NCBI RefSeq assembly: GCF_026151205.1
Contig: NC_087074.1
Coordinates: 19,576,740-19,636,739, forward strand
Source of the DNA: Bolinopsis microptera
Taxonomy: Eukaryota > Ctenophora > Tentaculata > Lobata > Bolinopsidae
Length of the DNA: 60,000 bases
Direction of reading: 5' to 3'
Shown: one piece after another, positions 50,778-60,000 of the stretch
Position numbering within the stretch: the stretch's first letter is position 1
Layout of the letters: each line of letters starts with the position of its first letter
Position numbers and translations under genes: made by a program
Notes under the pieces: model-generated
The model's input: the letters and a program-made list of their open reading frames with translations, nothing else
What the model was told of the DNA's origin: nothing
Databases searched by the model: none

Positions 50778-50954
50778 AAATTAATAAATTATTAACATTA
50801 TTAAAATAAATTTCAAATAAATTCAAAAAGATACTGTTAACAAAGGATGCAGAAGAATAACAAAGGATGCAGAAGAATTCCTTCGAATAGAGATAAAACT
50901 ATAAAAATTTGATCATATTCCAACTACTATACTACACCACCCCTATGATTAGTG

Positions 50955-51030
50955 AGCCGGGTTCAATGTTAGATCGGACGAAGTATATATTTCATGAGCC
51001 GGGTTCAATGCTAGACCGGACGAAAATGTG
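50955..51030. repeat. Short duplicated ATGAGCCGGGTTCAATG motif
   Basis: GTGAGCCGGGTTCAATGTTAGATCGGACGA and a near copy 42 bp on. Noncoding. Confidence 0.6.
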
Positions 51031-51362
51031 GCCACATCTCAACAATGGATAACACAGCAAAGGTGCTATTACAGTTAAATTCTGTTACCTGAACTCAACT
51101 AAACAGTTTTAATATTATAGCATATACTATAATATTATGAAAGATATTTTGTGTCAAAATGAGGTTGTTTAATCATTTTTACACACCAAAGGTTGTTGTG
51201 TGTTTTTAATTAATTTATTATTGTTAAAAAGTTTATATTGAGAATTTTATACAGTAGTCTATAGACTAATTAAATCATTTACTGGTCACGTACATGTGGT
51301 TTTAAGAATTTTATGACATTGAACAAATTTATTTATTGCGAATTTAAAGGATTGCTAGTATT

Positions 51363-51700
51363 TTATGTATTTGTGTTCACTTCTGCACGTTTAGGCAGTT
51401 GCTCTTGTGACTTGACGGATGTTACTCGTCTAAATTTCTTCGAAGTAGCGCGTGCCGCTTTCTTCTCGATGGCATGTGTTACGAAGTTTTTTCTCTGACC
51501 TCTGTCTCCCCAAAAAGAAATCACTGTTGTTCTTAGGATTTCGAAACGAAGGCGATTCCTTATGTATCCCACAGCATCTGAATACCTTTGCCCTGTGTGG
51601 TATTCCAATTCCATTTTACTATCCAGCTTCTTTACAAGTCTTTCAGCTTCACCACCCATTCCACCAGACGTTGAGAAAACTAACTGCAAAGTTAATTTTT
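51363..51700 (-). mobile_element. Retroelement C-terminal fragment (GGMG...RLRFEILRTTV)
   Basis: The 108-residue minus-strand frame reads LVFSTSGGMGGEAERLVKKL, then RYSDAVGYIRNRLRFEILRT and WGDRG, parallel to the end of the family at 47849-50087 but clearly a different subfamily. It keeps an open frame but has no upstream part. Confidence 0.6.
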
Positions 51701-51821
51701 AAAATTAAAAAAAAAGGGGGAACCCCCAACCCATGTAGCTGAGACACCTCACAGCAATGTAAACAAGTATCATCCATCAAGCTAACTTATAAAGCTAAAA
51801 ACATAAACAGTGCTACCATCC

Positions 51822-52128
51822 AGTTGTAGCGCTACTTGGCCGCGCCGCGCATCAAAAAATGCTTCTCGCAAGATGGGCGGGATGCACCACTGGGCCTCGC
51901 TGAGCCGTGAAGGATTGATATCGTGAATCAAACCATCCAGCTGTACAAAATTTACATGGTCAATCAAGCAGCTTGTTGGATCTTTGACCCACGTTGTACA
52001 TTTATTTTCGTTGATTCACGATGTCAATCCTTCGCATTTTGCCGATTTGCATAAAGTTGCGCATGTGGTTGCGAGAAGCATTATTGGATGCGCGCGCGGC
52101 CCAGTACTATACTAGTGCGCTACAATTA
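51822..52128. repeat. GC-rich module in inverted pair, second locus
   Basis: TTGTAGCGCTACTTGGCCGC... to ...GTGAATCA, and TTGATTCACGATGTCAATCC... to ...GCGCTACAATT, are diverged reverse complements around an 80-bp spacer. Same module as at 33391-34562 but in mirrored order. Confidence 0.65.
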
Positions 52129-52287
52129 TTTTCGCGACTCCGGCTGTGTAGCAATTGGATCTCACTAACAAAACAAATTTGTCAACACTTGACATGGCAG
52201 CAAAAAATTAATTAACATCTATTATGTTCATTTTCCTTAAAATTTTGTTTTCCATATTTTAAAATTATAGCCATAAATATCAAAATT

Positions 52288-52800
52288 TACATAAACAAAT
52301 CTAAAAGACCTCAAAGCTCGTCTTTTGGGGGATGAGGTTGAAGGAAATGTTTTGACTGTATGCACCATTCGAAAGAACATTCTTTGACATCAGGGTCACT
52401 CATCTTAATTGCGAATCAAATACATTTAAGCCGCTAGATAAAATCTACAGTGTGCAAGAGAAAGAGAAGAAAGATCTCTATGAGGAGAGAGTACTTCAGT
52501 CAGAGAAAGGGTCCTTTGTCCCACTAGTCTTTACAACATCCGGAGGTATGGGCCCACTCTGCACTGTGTTTGTAGATCGTATTTCTGAAAGGACAGCTGA
52601 CCACAATAAAGAAGCTAAGAGCCAGGTCAAAAATCACATCAGAACACGATTCAGGTTTGATCTGCTACGAAGCACACTCATAGCACTCAGGGGAATCAGA
52701 GGAAGACAAAAAGCCCAGCACCTTGGACTGGATGACGTATCCTTCAATCTCATTCCTCAGAAGACGAGCTTTGAGGTCTCTTAAGTTTGTTTATGTAAAT
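52288..52800 (+). mobile_element. Retroelement C-terminal fragment with an inverted 3' end joined to its 5' side
   Basis: 52358-52784 on the plus strand reads LYAPFERTFFDIRVTHLNCE ... EERVLQSEKGSFVPLVFTTS, GGMGPLCTVFVDR, HIRTRFRFDLLRSTLIALRG and a closing PQKTSFEVS-stop, all in one frame. Immediately before it, 52288-52356 is the reverse complement of the same element's own 3' end (compare 52725-52800). This head-to-head join looks like an inversion during target-primed insertion or a later rearrangement. The frame itself is uninterrupted from the junction to the stop. Confidence 0.65.
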
Positions 52801-52970
52801 TTTATAGATAATTTATTGTAGCTTTTATATTGTGTAAAATTTTACGGACGAAATGATCCCAGGGAGGACTCCCAACCCACCGCCTCGGCGGGTAGTTGAT
52901 ACACCTTTCACAAGCAAGAGCCACTTTCGTCTACTTGCTGTGAGGTGTCTCAGCTACATGGGTTGGGGGT
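52801..52970 (+). repeat. Retroelement 3' flank shared with 47583-47848
   Basis: Reverse-complement similarity to 47583-47848 (ACAAGCAAGAGCCACTTTCG..., GTGAGGTGTCTCAGCTACAT...). A CATGTAGCTGAGACACCTCA block is also at about 51733. It appears to be the 3' untranslated part of the retroelement family. Confidence 0.6.
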
Positions 52971-52997
52971 ACCCCCTTTTTTTTCTTTTTAAAAAAA

Positions 52998-53185
52998 ATT
53001 AGGTGATGGAATACCACACAGGACAGAGGTACTCAGATGATGTGGGATACATTAGGAAGCGCCTTTGTTTCGAAATCTTAAGAACAACGGTAATTTCTCT
53101 CCAGGGAGACAGAGGGGCGAGAAAGAACTTTGTCAATATAGACAGTTTAGATTTGAACTTGGAGCTGCAAGGCCAAGGGTGATTT
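52998..53185 (+). pseudogene. Retroelement C-terminal fragment, second subfamily
   Basis: The plus strand reads MEYHTGQRYSDDVGYIRKRL, then CFEILRTTVISLQGDRG, matching the minus-strand fragment at 51363-51700. It has no upstream part, and is oriented opposite to that fragment. Confidence 0.55.
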
Positions 53186-53489
53186 TCAAAATATTGAGTT
53201 TTTGAAGGGTTATTTTTATATTGGGTCATTGTGACATTATGTGTATACTATTTGAAACATTTTATAAAAAATTAGGTGATTTTAGAGTATATGGCATATG
53301 CTGGTAGAATCTCTGAAAATGTGTGTTTCTAGGCAAAACGTGCAATTTTGCTAGTACTAATTGAGTTTTTTAAATTGTCCCATATTCAAACGATGATTTG
53401 GCGCCATGAGCTTGCTCATTGATTAGTGGATTGAAAACATTGTGTATTGCACATGGTTACCTCAAAGCATTACTGGATGTGGATGTAGT

Positions 53490-54040
53490 GGATACAGAAT
53501 TTTCAAACACTGACCAGGTCAAAGAGACCAGGTGACCATCTCATGCTTAAGATACCAAAGAATAAAAAGTCCAAAGTTGATGACAGATGTTTCTCAGGCC
53601 ATGCACCAGTTGCATGGAACTCTCTTCCACTGTTGTTGAGATGTATTAATGATACCAACTGTTTCAAGCGAATGTTAAAGAACCATTTATATAATCGTTT
53701 TGATGTTATTTCTTTCCATTTGTCTTCACTTTACAAGACACTTTGGCTTTAATTTTTTACCGCACTCCATTTTATGTCTTGATCTTAACCTTTCTAGGAT
53801 CTGTTTCATTTTGGTTGATTATGTCACTTTACTTACCTTCATTATACCTACATGTATTGTATGGTTTCTGCTTCTACTTAGTTTAGTGTGGTTTACAATA
53901 AAAGATGTTTTAATTTAGTCTTTGCCTTATAATGGAGTTATACTCACAGTCAGCCGCTCTGACATGGTTAACCACCTTCCTTGTGTTGTTGGTTAATCAT
54001 ATGAGCGGGATATAAATACCTCATTTCATTTCAATGGTAT
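53490..54040 (+). mobile_element. LINE ORF2 C-terminus and 3' UTR
   Basis: A short frame carries LKIPKNKKSKVDDRCFSGHA, then PVAWNSLPLLLRCI...FKRMLKNHLY. This is the C-terminal A-x-x-x-W-N-x-L-P-x-x-x-R ... F-K-x-x-L-K-x-x-L motif of CR1-group LINEs. About 290 bp of 3' UTR follow and end AGCGGGATATAAATACCTCA(TTTC)n. It is 5'-truncated. Confidence 0.7.
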
Positions 54041-54653
54041 GTTCACAGTACATTCACAGTATAACAGTACTTCACAACCAGAATCCGCCTCCCCACTAGA
54101 CAGTAGACATATAATATTGTTTATGTCATTATGATTGATCTCATTTTATTTCATCTTTACAGGTTTAAGTGGCTCCTAGTAGCTTTAGCCAACCAAATTA
54201 TCAGGTCAACAGAAACAGCAATTTTTGGGGCCAGCCCTTCAATTGACAATAATGTCTTGCAAATCTCAAACTCAATTATTTTTAGCCCTGTACGGCATGA
54301 TTATCATGTGTTAATCGTTAATCAGTCAATTTTTCGCTGGAATTTTGTTGTAACTCATAACAGTCACTCAAAAAGGTGACAGTATCAACAACAGACTCTT
54401 TTACCTGCCCCCCCCCCCCCCCCCCCTTTTTCAGCTATCACTCTCCCACCAGGGTTATTAAACATTTTCTATACAACTAAGAGCAGTATTTGTCGCAGCT
54501 GGTGATATTTTAATAATGACTTTTAACTTTTAATCAGTTTAAGAGGAACTCAGACGTTTTGAATATAATTGCATTTTACCAGTCTGGTTTAAATATGAGA
54601 TATTAAATTATATTTGCGATAAATAACACTTTGAACACGATATCCTAGTTCAG
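54041..54653. other. Probable intron upstream of the C1 exon; contains a C run
   Basis: No exon recognised. A run of about 22 C is at 54405-54426. The acceptor of the C1 exon is at 54653. Confidence 0.4.
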
Positions 54654-57600
54654 TGCTGTATGTCAAAGGATGTGATTCCAGATGTTCTCAGCACTCATCT
54701 ATTTCGAAGGAGCAGAGCACCTGTACGCTGCAGAGCCTGTGAAAATTACGTTTATTTAAAAGGCAGCGAATGTCAGAAATGCGGTATCGTGTGCCATAGG
54801 AAGTGTTTAAAGAGTTTGTCTATCAAATGTGGTGGCCACCCATTGCCCCATAAGGTATTATAAGTTTAATTTTATATGATATAATAATGCTGCTGATCTT
54901 CATAAGTTCAATATTTAAACGATTGCTTCATGATCCTGCTTCTAATCAGGAATGTTAATCCCAGCTAGTTCTGACCACTACCATTATTTGAGGTACTATG
55001 TGCCATCTGCTACCCCCTGCTCAGCAAAGTCAGAAAGACCAGTCGTTTTAAAAATGATTAAGACAGATTAAAAAAGTCGTGGTTAAATATATAATGATGA
55101 TAGACACATTTAGTACTGGCAATTAGTACTGACCAGTGACCAACCATGACCATTTGGGGAAACTTTGGTTTGTTATAATACAGATCTTACTACTATAATA
55201 CTCCTTTAAGAAACGATCACAAACAAACGATTTGCATTATTTGGGAGGGCAAGACTTTTATTTGCCCATAAACAGTATAAACAATATAAATAAATAGCTT
55301 TAACTTACGTAGATAAAAACGTAACTGAATATTACAGGTCCCAACATTCGGGGTTGATTTCTCCACACATTTGTGTGCAACACACTGCACAATTCCTTAC
55401 GTGGTTTTCAAATGTGTAAAACACATTGAAACCACTGGAATGGATATCAAGGTCAGTTCAATCATTGTTGTTACAAAATTCTATATTTTGTTCTTTCTTA
55501 ATTGTGATTGTTATTTAGTCAGTAAATAACAACCTCACAACGGCTAATGACCCACCATATTTTGTAACCCGATGATCCGAATCGTAACTGCTGGTGTCTA
55601 TTAAATTTACCAATAATTGGTAATTCCCTTGATAATACTCCGGCTCGCTAATCTCTATGTTCAGGGAATATACCGTGTAGCTGGAGCTAAGAGCAAGATG
55701 CAGAGTTTGTGCAGAAGCTTCGAGAACGGGTTGGATCTGGTCGAGCTGAATGACAAGTCGCCTCACTTGGTTTCATCTGTCTTGAAACTTTATCTCCGAC
55801 AGGTTTGATAAATTTGATTTGATTAAATTAACTTATGGTATCTTGGCATGATTTTCGTATACTAGCAGAGCGTTGTTATGTGTTCTAGACAGCTAAATTT
55901 GGATCTAGAAACTTCGAAGCAGCTGGTTTAACGTCATCCTTTAAATTAGATTAAAGTTTAAACGGTTGATGTTTTAACACCGATAATATTATTATTTCAG
56001 CTACCAGAACCACTTCTACTGCATTCCAACTACGAGGACCTGATAAGGATTGCTTTGAACCAGCAAGAAAACGGAGCTGATCTCCAGACCCTGCTGAAAC
56101 AACTGCATGCAATCCTGGAGAAGCTTCCCAAAGCTAACAGATTCACACTGCGTTTTATTGTTGAACATCTAAACAGAATTAGTCTTAATGAGGTTTGGCT
56201 GCATTTCGGAAATTATATACTTCCGGGATATTTCAGGGGAACGTTTTAAAAATTCAAGTTCAATTGATTTAAAGTCTGACACATTCATTGAAGGTTTCGT
56301 TAAAAATAGGTCTCATGTACACTTTACACTGTTTTTCTCAGGGGCTGAATCAGATGACGTCAGTTAATCTGGGTATAGTGTTCGGACCTACCCTGATCAG
56401 ACCGAAACACGAGCACTCCTCGGCTAGTATCGTGCACATCAACCATCACAGCATGATCACCCAACTCCTTATTGAGAATCCATCTGCTTTTATCGTGAGT
56501 TCATTACGTCATTCTAATAGTCATTGTAATAGTGTATTTATTTTATAACTTTATCAGACCGGTGTTATCTCATAAGTGATATTGCATCAATTATTGTTGC
56601 ACAATTCAGTAATGATATTGGATGCAAAGTCAGCCTTAACCAGCTGTGAACCCCCCCCCCCCCCCCCCCGGCCCCCTTAACCAGCTGTTGTGTATCTGAT
56701 TGAAAAGGGACATATTTTATATCATAGAACTTTGGTATTCTACAAGATATTGTAATCTAGAGTTACACAACCCCTTGGTGTTACGAGGATAATATATGGA
56801 CCACGTTCACACAATTTGCAATTCAGTCAAGGTTTACCTCGGCCGCCAAAATCTGGCCACTAATAGATTAAAATTACACTTAAAGCTCACAATTTGGAGA
56901 GCAACGTTTGAACGGCCGTGGTCCATTGCAGTGGGGTCTACTCGAGCCTCTCCAGGCGGTCCGTAGTTGGATTACTCTGTATTACTCTGTATTGAGCTGC
57001 GGCGAATCATTTCCTTGGAAGATAAACTTGACAAGTGTCTGATTGATCCACTGTTATGTAATGTCACAAATAAATCTATCAAGCGTTTCAACGGCCATAA
57101 ACGGTCCTAACTTAAGTTTAATTAGAGCTAGTAACTAACGTTAATAACTAACTATAGTTAGCACTGTTTATGGCCATTAAAAAGCCGTTTCAGAAAAGCT
57201 AAAATTTACAAAATAACACCTAGCATGTCACGCAGTGTACCTGTATTACCATCATCTGGCCACTATTAATGAAACTTGTGGAGTAATGTCTGAAGCGCAA
57301 ATTATTTGATGCAAGCTGACATTTGGAGATTAAATTGTTTCGAGTATTACTTAATATGGTGCAGTGGACAGCTACAGTCAATGGAAAATAATCGACAATA
57401 ATCTGATTATACTTAACCAAAGTTATATGCTACTTATTGATAACAATCCGTTCATATTTAAGGATTGAACGATTAACACCTAACAAGTAACACCTAAATT
57501 AACTGGTCTAACACCTGACACCTGCAGATATCAGATGAGGAGTCAGAATATGCGCGTTACCGTGAGAACCCAAAAGTAGCCTCAATGTCTGACGTGCTAC

Positions 57601-58996
57601 CCATTAAAACACGTGACAGTATTAAACTGTTCACCCAAGACGAGGATTACCTGGATTACATACAGAGCTGTTTGGAGAAGAGAAGCCGGAGGAAAGCTAG
57701 TAAACTTGGGAGAGGTTACGCTGGAAAAACAGCTTCTGAACCTAATGTTTTAGAGGTACTGTTAACGTCTTAAGTTAGAAGTTTAGAGATACTCATATCT
57801 TAAATAAGACATTTTATGGGATTCTTAATTGAAAGTAAATCTAATTAACAGATTTAAGTAGAGTGACTGACGAATGTTAGCCGTAAAAGCCAAGACTGAA
57901 TATTTTACCATAACATAAATCTCCGAAAGTTTTAAGACCTTTCAATGCGTTGCCACATCAAAGGTTATATAGGCTATATATAATAGAGCACCTTCACCTT
58001 GACTTTGTGACAGCTATCATGAGCTGTTGACAACTAGGAGTTTCTAAATCCAATTTATTGTGTGATCTTTATGATAAAAAGCTGCTTTTGACCAGCAACA
58101 GTGCCTATTTTACTAAAAACAAATCATAAACCCTGAACAGATACCATACATTCATACCAGTGTGTTATAAGCAAGTTGAAACAAGTTTACTATTTGCACA
58201 GATAAGCAAGAAGACGAGATTAGTGTGTTATAAACAAGTTTACTATTTGCACAGATAAGCAAGAAGACGAGATTACCAGTGTGTTATAAACAAGTTTACT
58301 ATTTGCACAGATAAGCAAGAAGACGATATTAGTGTGTTATAAACAAGTTTACTATTTGCACAGATAAGCAAGAAGACGATATTAGTGTGTTATAAACAAG
58401 TTTACTATTTGCACAGATAAGCAAGAAGACGAGATTAGTGTGTTATAAACAAGTTTACTATTTGCACAGATAAGCAAGAAGACGAGATTACCAGTGTGTT
58501 ATAAACAAGTTTACTATTTGCACAGATAAGCAAGAAGACGAGATTAGTGACTCCCCGGTTCCCTGGTGAGGGTAGTGAGTATGTAGCCAGTGATGATTCT
58601 CACACGCGCATCGTACGTGCCTTTAGTGAACCCTCTAAGTGTGACGAATTTGATAGTCAGGTAAGTTCAAAATGATTATTCGAGGTATTCAAACCAGTAC
58701 AAATCCTCCTTGTAGCCAAGAATGACGTTTTTCTTGTATCAAATATACTAAATACTATACTATATTAAATATACAGACAACTTAGAAACCCTTCTCAGTG
58801 ACTACTAAGTACTTAAAGAGGAAATTATTTCATCTCCTCGTAAATTATCGACTTTAAATTTATAAGTAAAGAATCAATTCTGGTTCAGGAGTACCTGATG
58901 GCTCGCAGTGATTTGAGCAATGTTTCCAGCGACCTGAGCAGTACTGAGAATCTTCTGGACTCAACTGACGACGCCTCCTTCCCCGACACGGACGAG
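54654..58996 (+). CDS. C1 + RhoGAP protein of the GMIP/ARHGAP29/ARHGAP45 type, 5' and 3' incomplete
   Basis: Eight exons, all phase 0-0: 54654-54854, 55338-55451, 55665-55802, 56001-56192, 56342-56494, 57528-57755, 58526-58660 and 58889-58996. The first holds a C1 zinc finger with the short H-x10-C spacing of this family (HLFRRSRAPVRCRACENY ... CQKCGIVCHRKC). Exons 2-5 form the RhoGAP domain: FGVDFSTHL, the catalytic arginine loop GIYRVAG, LKLYLRQLPEPLL and NLGIVFGPTLIRP. All residues expected for stimulating GTP hydrolysis by Rho GTPases are present. The last three exons are a Ser/Asp-rich C-terminal tail. The N-terminal F-BAR-like part typical of the family would lie upstream, but was not found among the repeats at 47-54 kb. 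A further exon is expected beyond the window because the last visible exon ends at a donor (GAG/GTCAGT). Confidence 0.9.
56650..56670. repeat. C-run flanked by a 14-bp direct repeat
   Basis: About 20 C, then GG and CCCCC, between two copies of CCTTAACCAGCTGT (about 56633 and 56676). In an intron of the RhoGAP gene. Confidence 0.8.
58158..58560. repeat. 53/56-bp minisatellite that carries the 3' splice site of a RhoGAP exon
   Basis: Unit TGTGTTATAAACAAGTTTAC TATTTGCACAGATAAGCAAG AAGACGAGATTAG, with or without an extra ACC near the end. Seven copies of TTTGCACAG/ATAAGC put an acceptor at 58202, 58255, 58311, 58364, 58417, 58470 and 58526. Only the last leads into the coding exon; use of any earlier one hits a TAA inside the next unit. 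Confidence 0.92.
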
Positions 58997-59076
58997 GTCA
59001 GTACTATTATATGTGTAATAATTTGATATAATTTGATGTATTATATTATATATATATATAATATACACTATGTACA
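58997..59076. other. Intron start and (TA)n before a LINE insertion
   Basis: Donor GTCAGT at 58997, AT-rich sequence with a TATATATA run, then the LINE-like frame. Confidence 0.5.
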
Positions 59077-60000
59077 TATAAGGAATCATCACCATCATCC
59101 CAAAGAAAGGGGACCTCACATATTGCAACAACAACAGAGGGATAACTCTACGCTCCACAGTATCGAAGTTATTTCAAATTGTGTTGTTAAAAAGACTAAG
59201 TAATGGGCTTGAAAAGTTACTTAGAGAAAATCAGTGTGGTTTCAGGAGAAACCGTTCTTGTATAGATCAGCTATACTCCCTTCATTGTATAATACACAAT
59301 TGTATAGAATTCAACGTCCCTTTGTATATAAACTTTATTGATTTTAAAGCTGCTTTTGATTCAATCAATCGTGACTTTATTTGGAAAGCTTTTGAACATT
59401 ATGGTCTTCCAACAAAATACATCAATGTTTTCAAAGCGTTCTTTAGAGCAACTGAAAGTGCAGTTCGTGTCAATGGGGAATTGACAAGATGGTTTGATGT
59501 CGATTCGGGGACTGGACAAGGTGATGTGCAAGGGCCCCCCATTTTCAACCTTGTACTTAACTGGGGATTAGAACTTGCCGAGAAGTTTAAAAATATATCG
59601 CGTGGTTTTACTCTTCAGTACAGACAAAGTTCCAGACAACCGGAAAAATGTGTCATTGATTTGGACTATGCTGATGACATAGCAGGCATGGATGACACTG
59701 TCGAGGGACTGCAAGAAACAACGGACAATATTGCGAAATACTGTGGGCTTGGGGGTTTAAAGATGAACGCAAAGAAAACAGAGATCATGGTAATTGGGAA
59801 AGATACGTCGCAGCACCCACTCCCAGAGAATAGGACCATAGATATTACTGTCGATGGAAACTCTGCAAAGCAGGTCACTCAATTCACTTATTTGGGTGCC
59901 AAAATTACATCGGATGGCAAGATCGATAAAGAAATAAGTGTCAGGATTGGAAAAGCAACCGGAGCTTTTAACCAACTCAATAACATTTGGAAGAATAAGA
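59077..60000 (+). mobile_element. 5'-truncated LINE reverse transcriptase, open to the window end
   Basis: About 308 codons without a stop run to the edge. RT blocks in order: fingers (IPKKGDLTYCNNNRGITLRS and QCGFRRNRSCIDQLYSL), motif A FIDFKAAFDSINRDFIW, motif B GTGQGDVQGPPIFN, catalytic motif C DYADD, motif D GLKMNAKKTEIM and the thumb entry FTYLGAKITSDG. The two catalytic Asp of YADD and the Asp of motif A are present. The endonuclease and the N-terminal part of the RT are missing, so the copy is 5'-truncated just after a TAA at about 59072. It resembles RTE/Jockey-like LINEs; the clade is not assigned. It lies in an intron of the RhoGAP gene, in the same orientation. Confidence 0.88.

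Noticed and set aside
59666-59975. Minus-strand frames over the end of the window
   Set aside because: Shadows of the plus-strand reverse transcriptase, which carries all RT motifs.

Overview
Organism and general character. This is an AT-rich animal genome window with spliced genes (GT-AG introns), short exons and a heavy load of transposon debris. Three things suggest an early-branching invertebrate, most likely a cnidarian: modular ephrin-receptor-like/CCP surface proteins, LINE ORF1 proteins of the 'RSKNLIVFGL' type, and fragments of a retroelement ORF I associate with cnidarian and sponge genomes. The taxon is an inference. No bacterial, plasmid or viral genes were recognised.

Genes. (1) A complete single-exon GLYAT-like GNAT acyltransferase lies at 109-978 on the minus strand. 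(2) A type I membrane protein with one ephrin-receptor-like exon, Cys-rich exons, a transmembrane segment and a short tail lies at 1292-5716 on the minus strand; its 5' end was not found. (3) A secreted or surface protein begins at 17267 on the plus strand. It has a signal-peptide exon, two tandem 145-residue domains of unknown family, five ephrin-receptor-like exons, a CCP/sushi-like exon and a last ephrin-like exon, all joined in phase 1. (4) Four exons of an NADPH oxidase FAD/NADPH-binding region lie at 31863-32798 on the minus strand. (5) Eight phase-0 exons of a C1 + RhoGAP protein of the GMIP/ARHGAP29/ARHGAP45 type start at 54654 on the plus strand and run toward the window end, where a LINE reverse transcriptase sits in an intron.

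Layout. 0-6 kb: genes 1 and 2, with a LINE ORF1 inside an intron. 6-17 kb: repeats, a TA-flanked foldback element, a 0.94-kb 21-bp minisatellite, weak minus-strand exon candidates and a TA-flanked element with mirrored internal repeats. 17-28 kb: gene 3, including a 3.1-kb tandem duplication. 29-31.4 kb: a G-run-ended TIR element with a purine-rich core. 31.8-32.8 kb: NOX exons. 33-43 kb: GC-rich inverted modules, a 2-kb 47-bp satellite and a degenerate coding-like stretch. 43.3-47 kb: three nested TIR elements. 47-54 kb: retroelement fragments in both orientations, one split by a TIR element. 54.6-60 kb: the RhoGAP gene.

Most interesting points. The duplicated domain exons of gene 3 differ at about 23 of 435 positions, mostly amino-acid-changing, while the 700 bp of intron after them is almost identical. 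This suggests diversifying selection or conversion on an extracellular domain. A family of G-run-ended TIR elements makes 6-bp target duplications and nests within itself. A minisatellite in the RhoGAP gene has copied a 3' splice site seven times.
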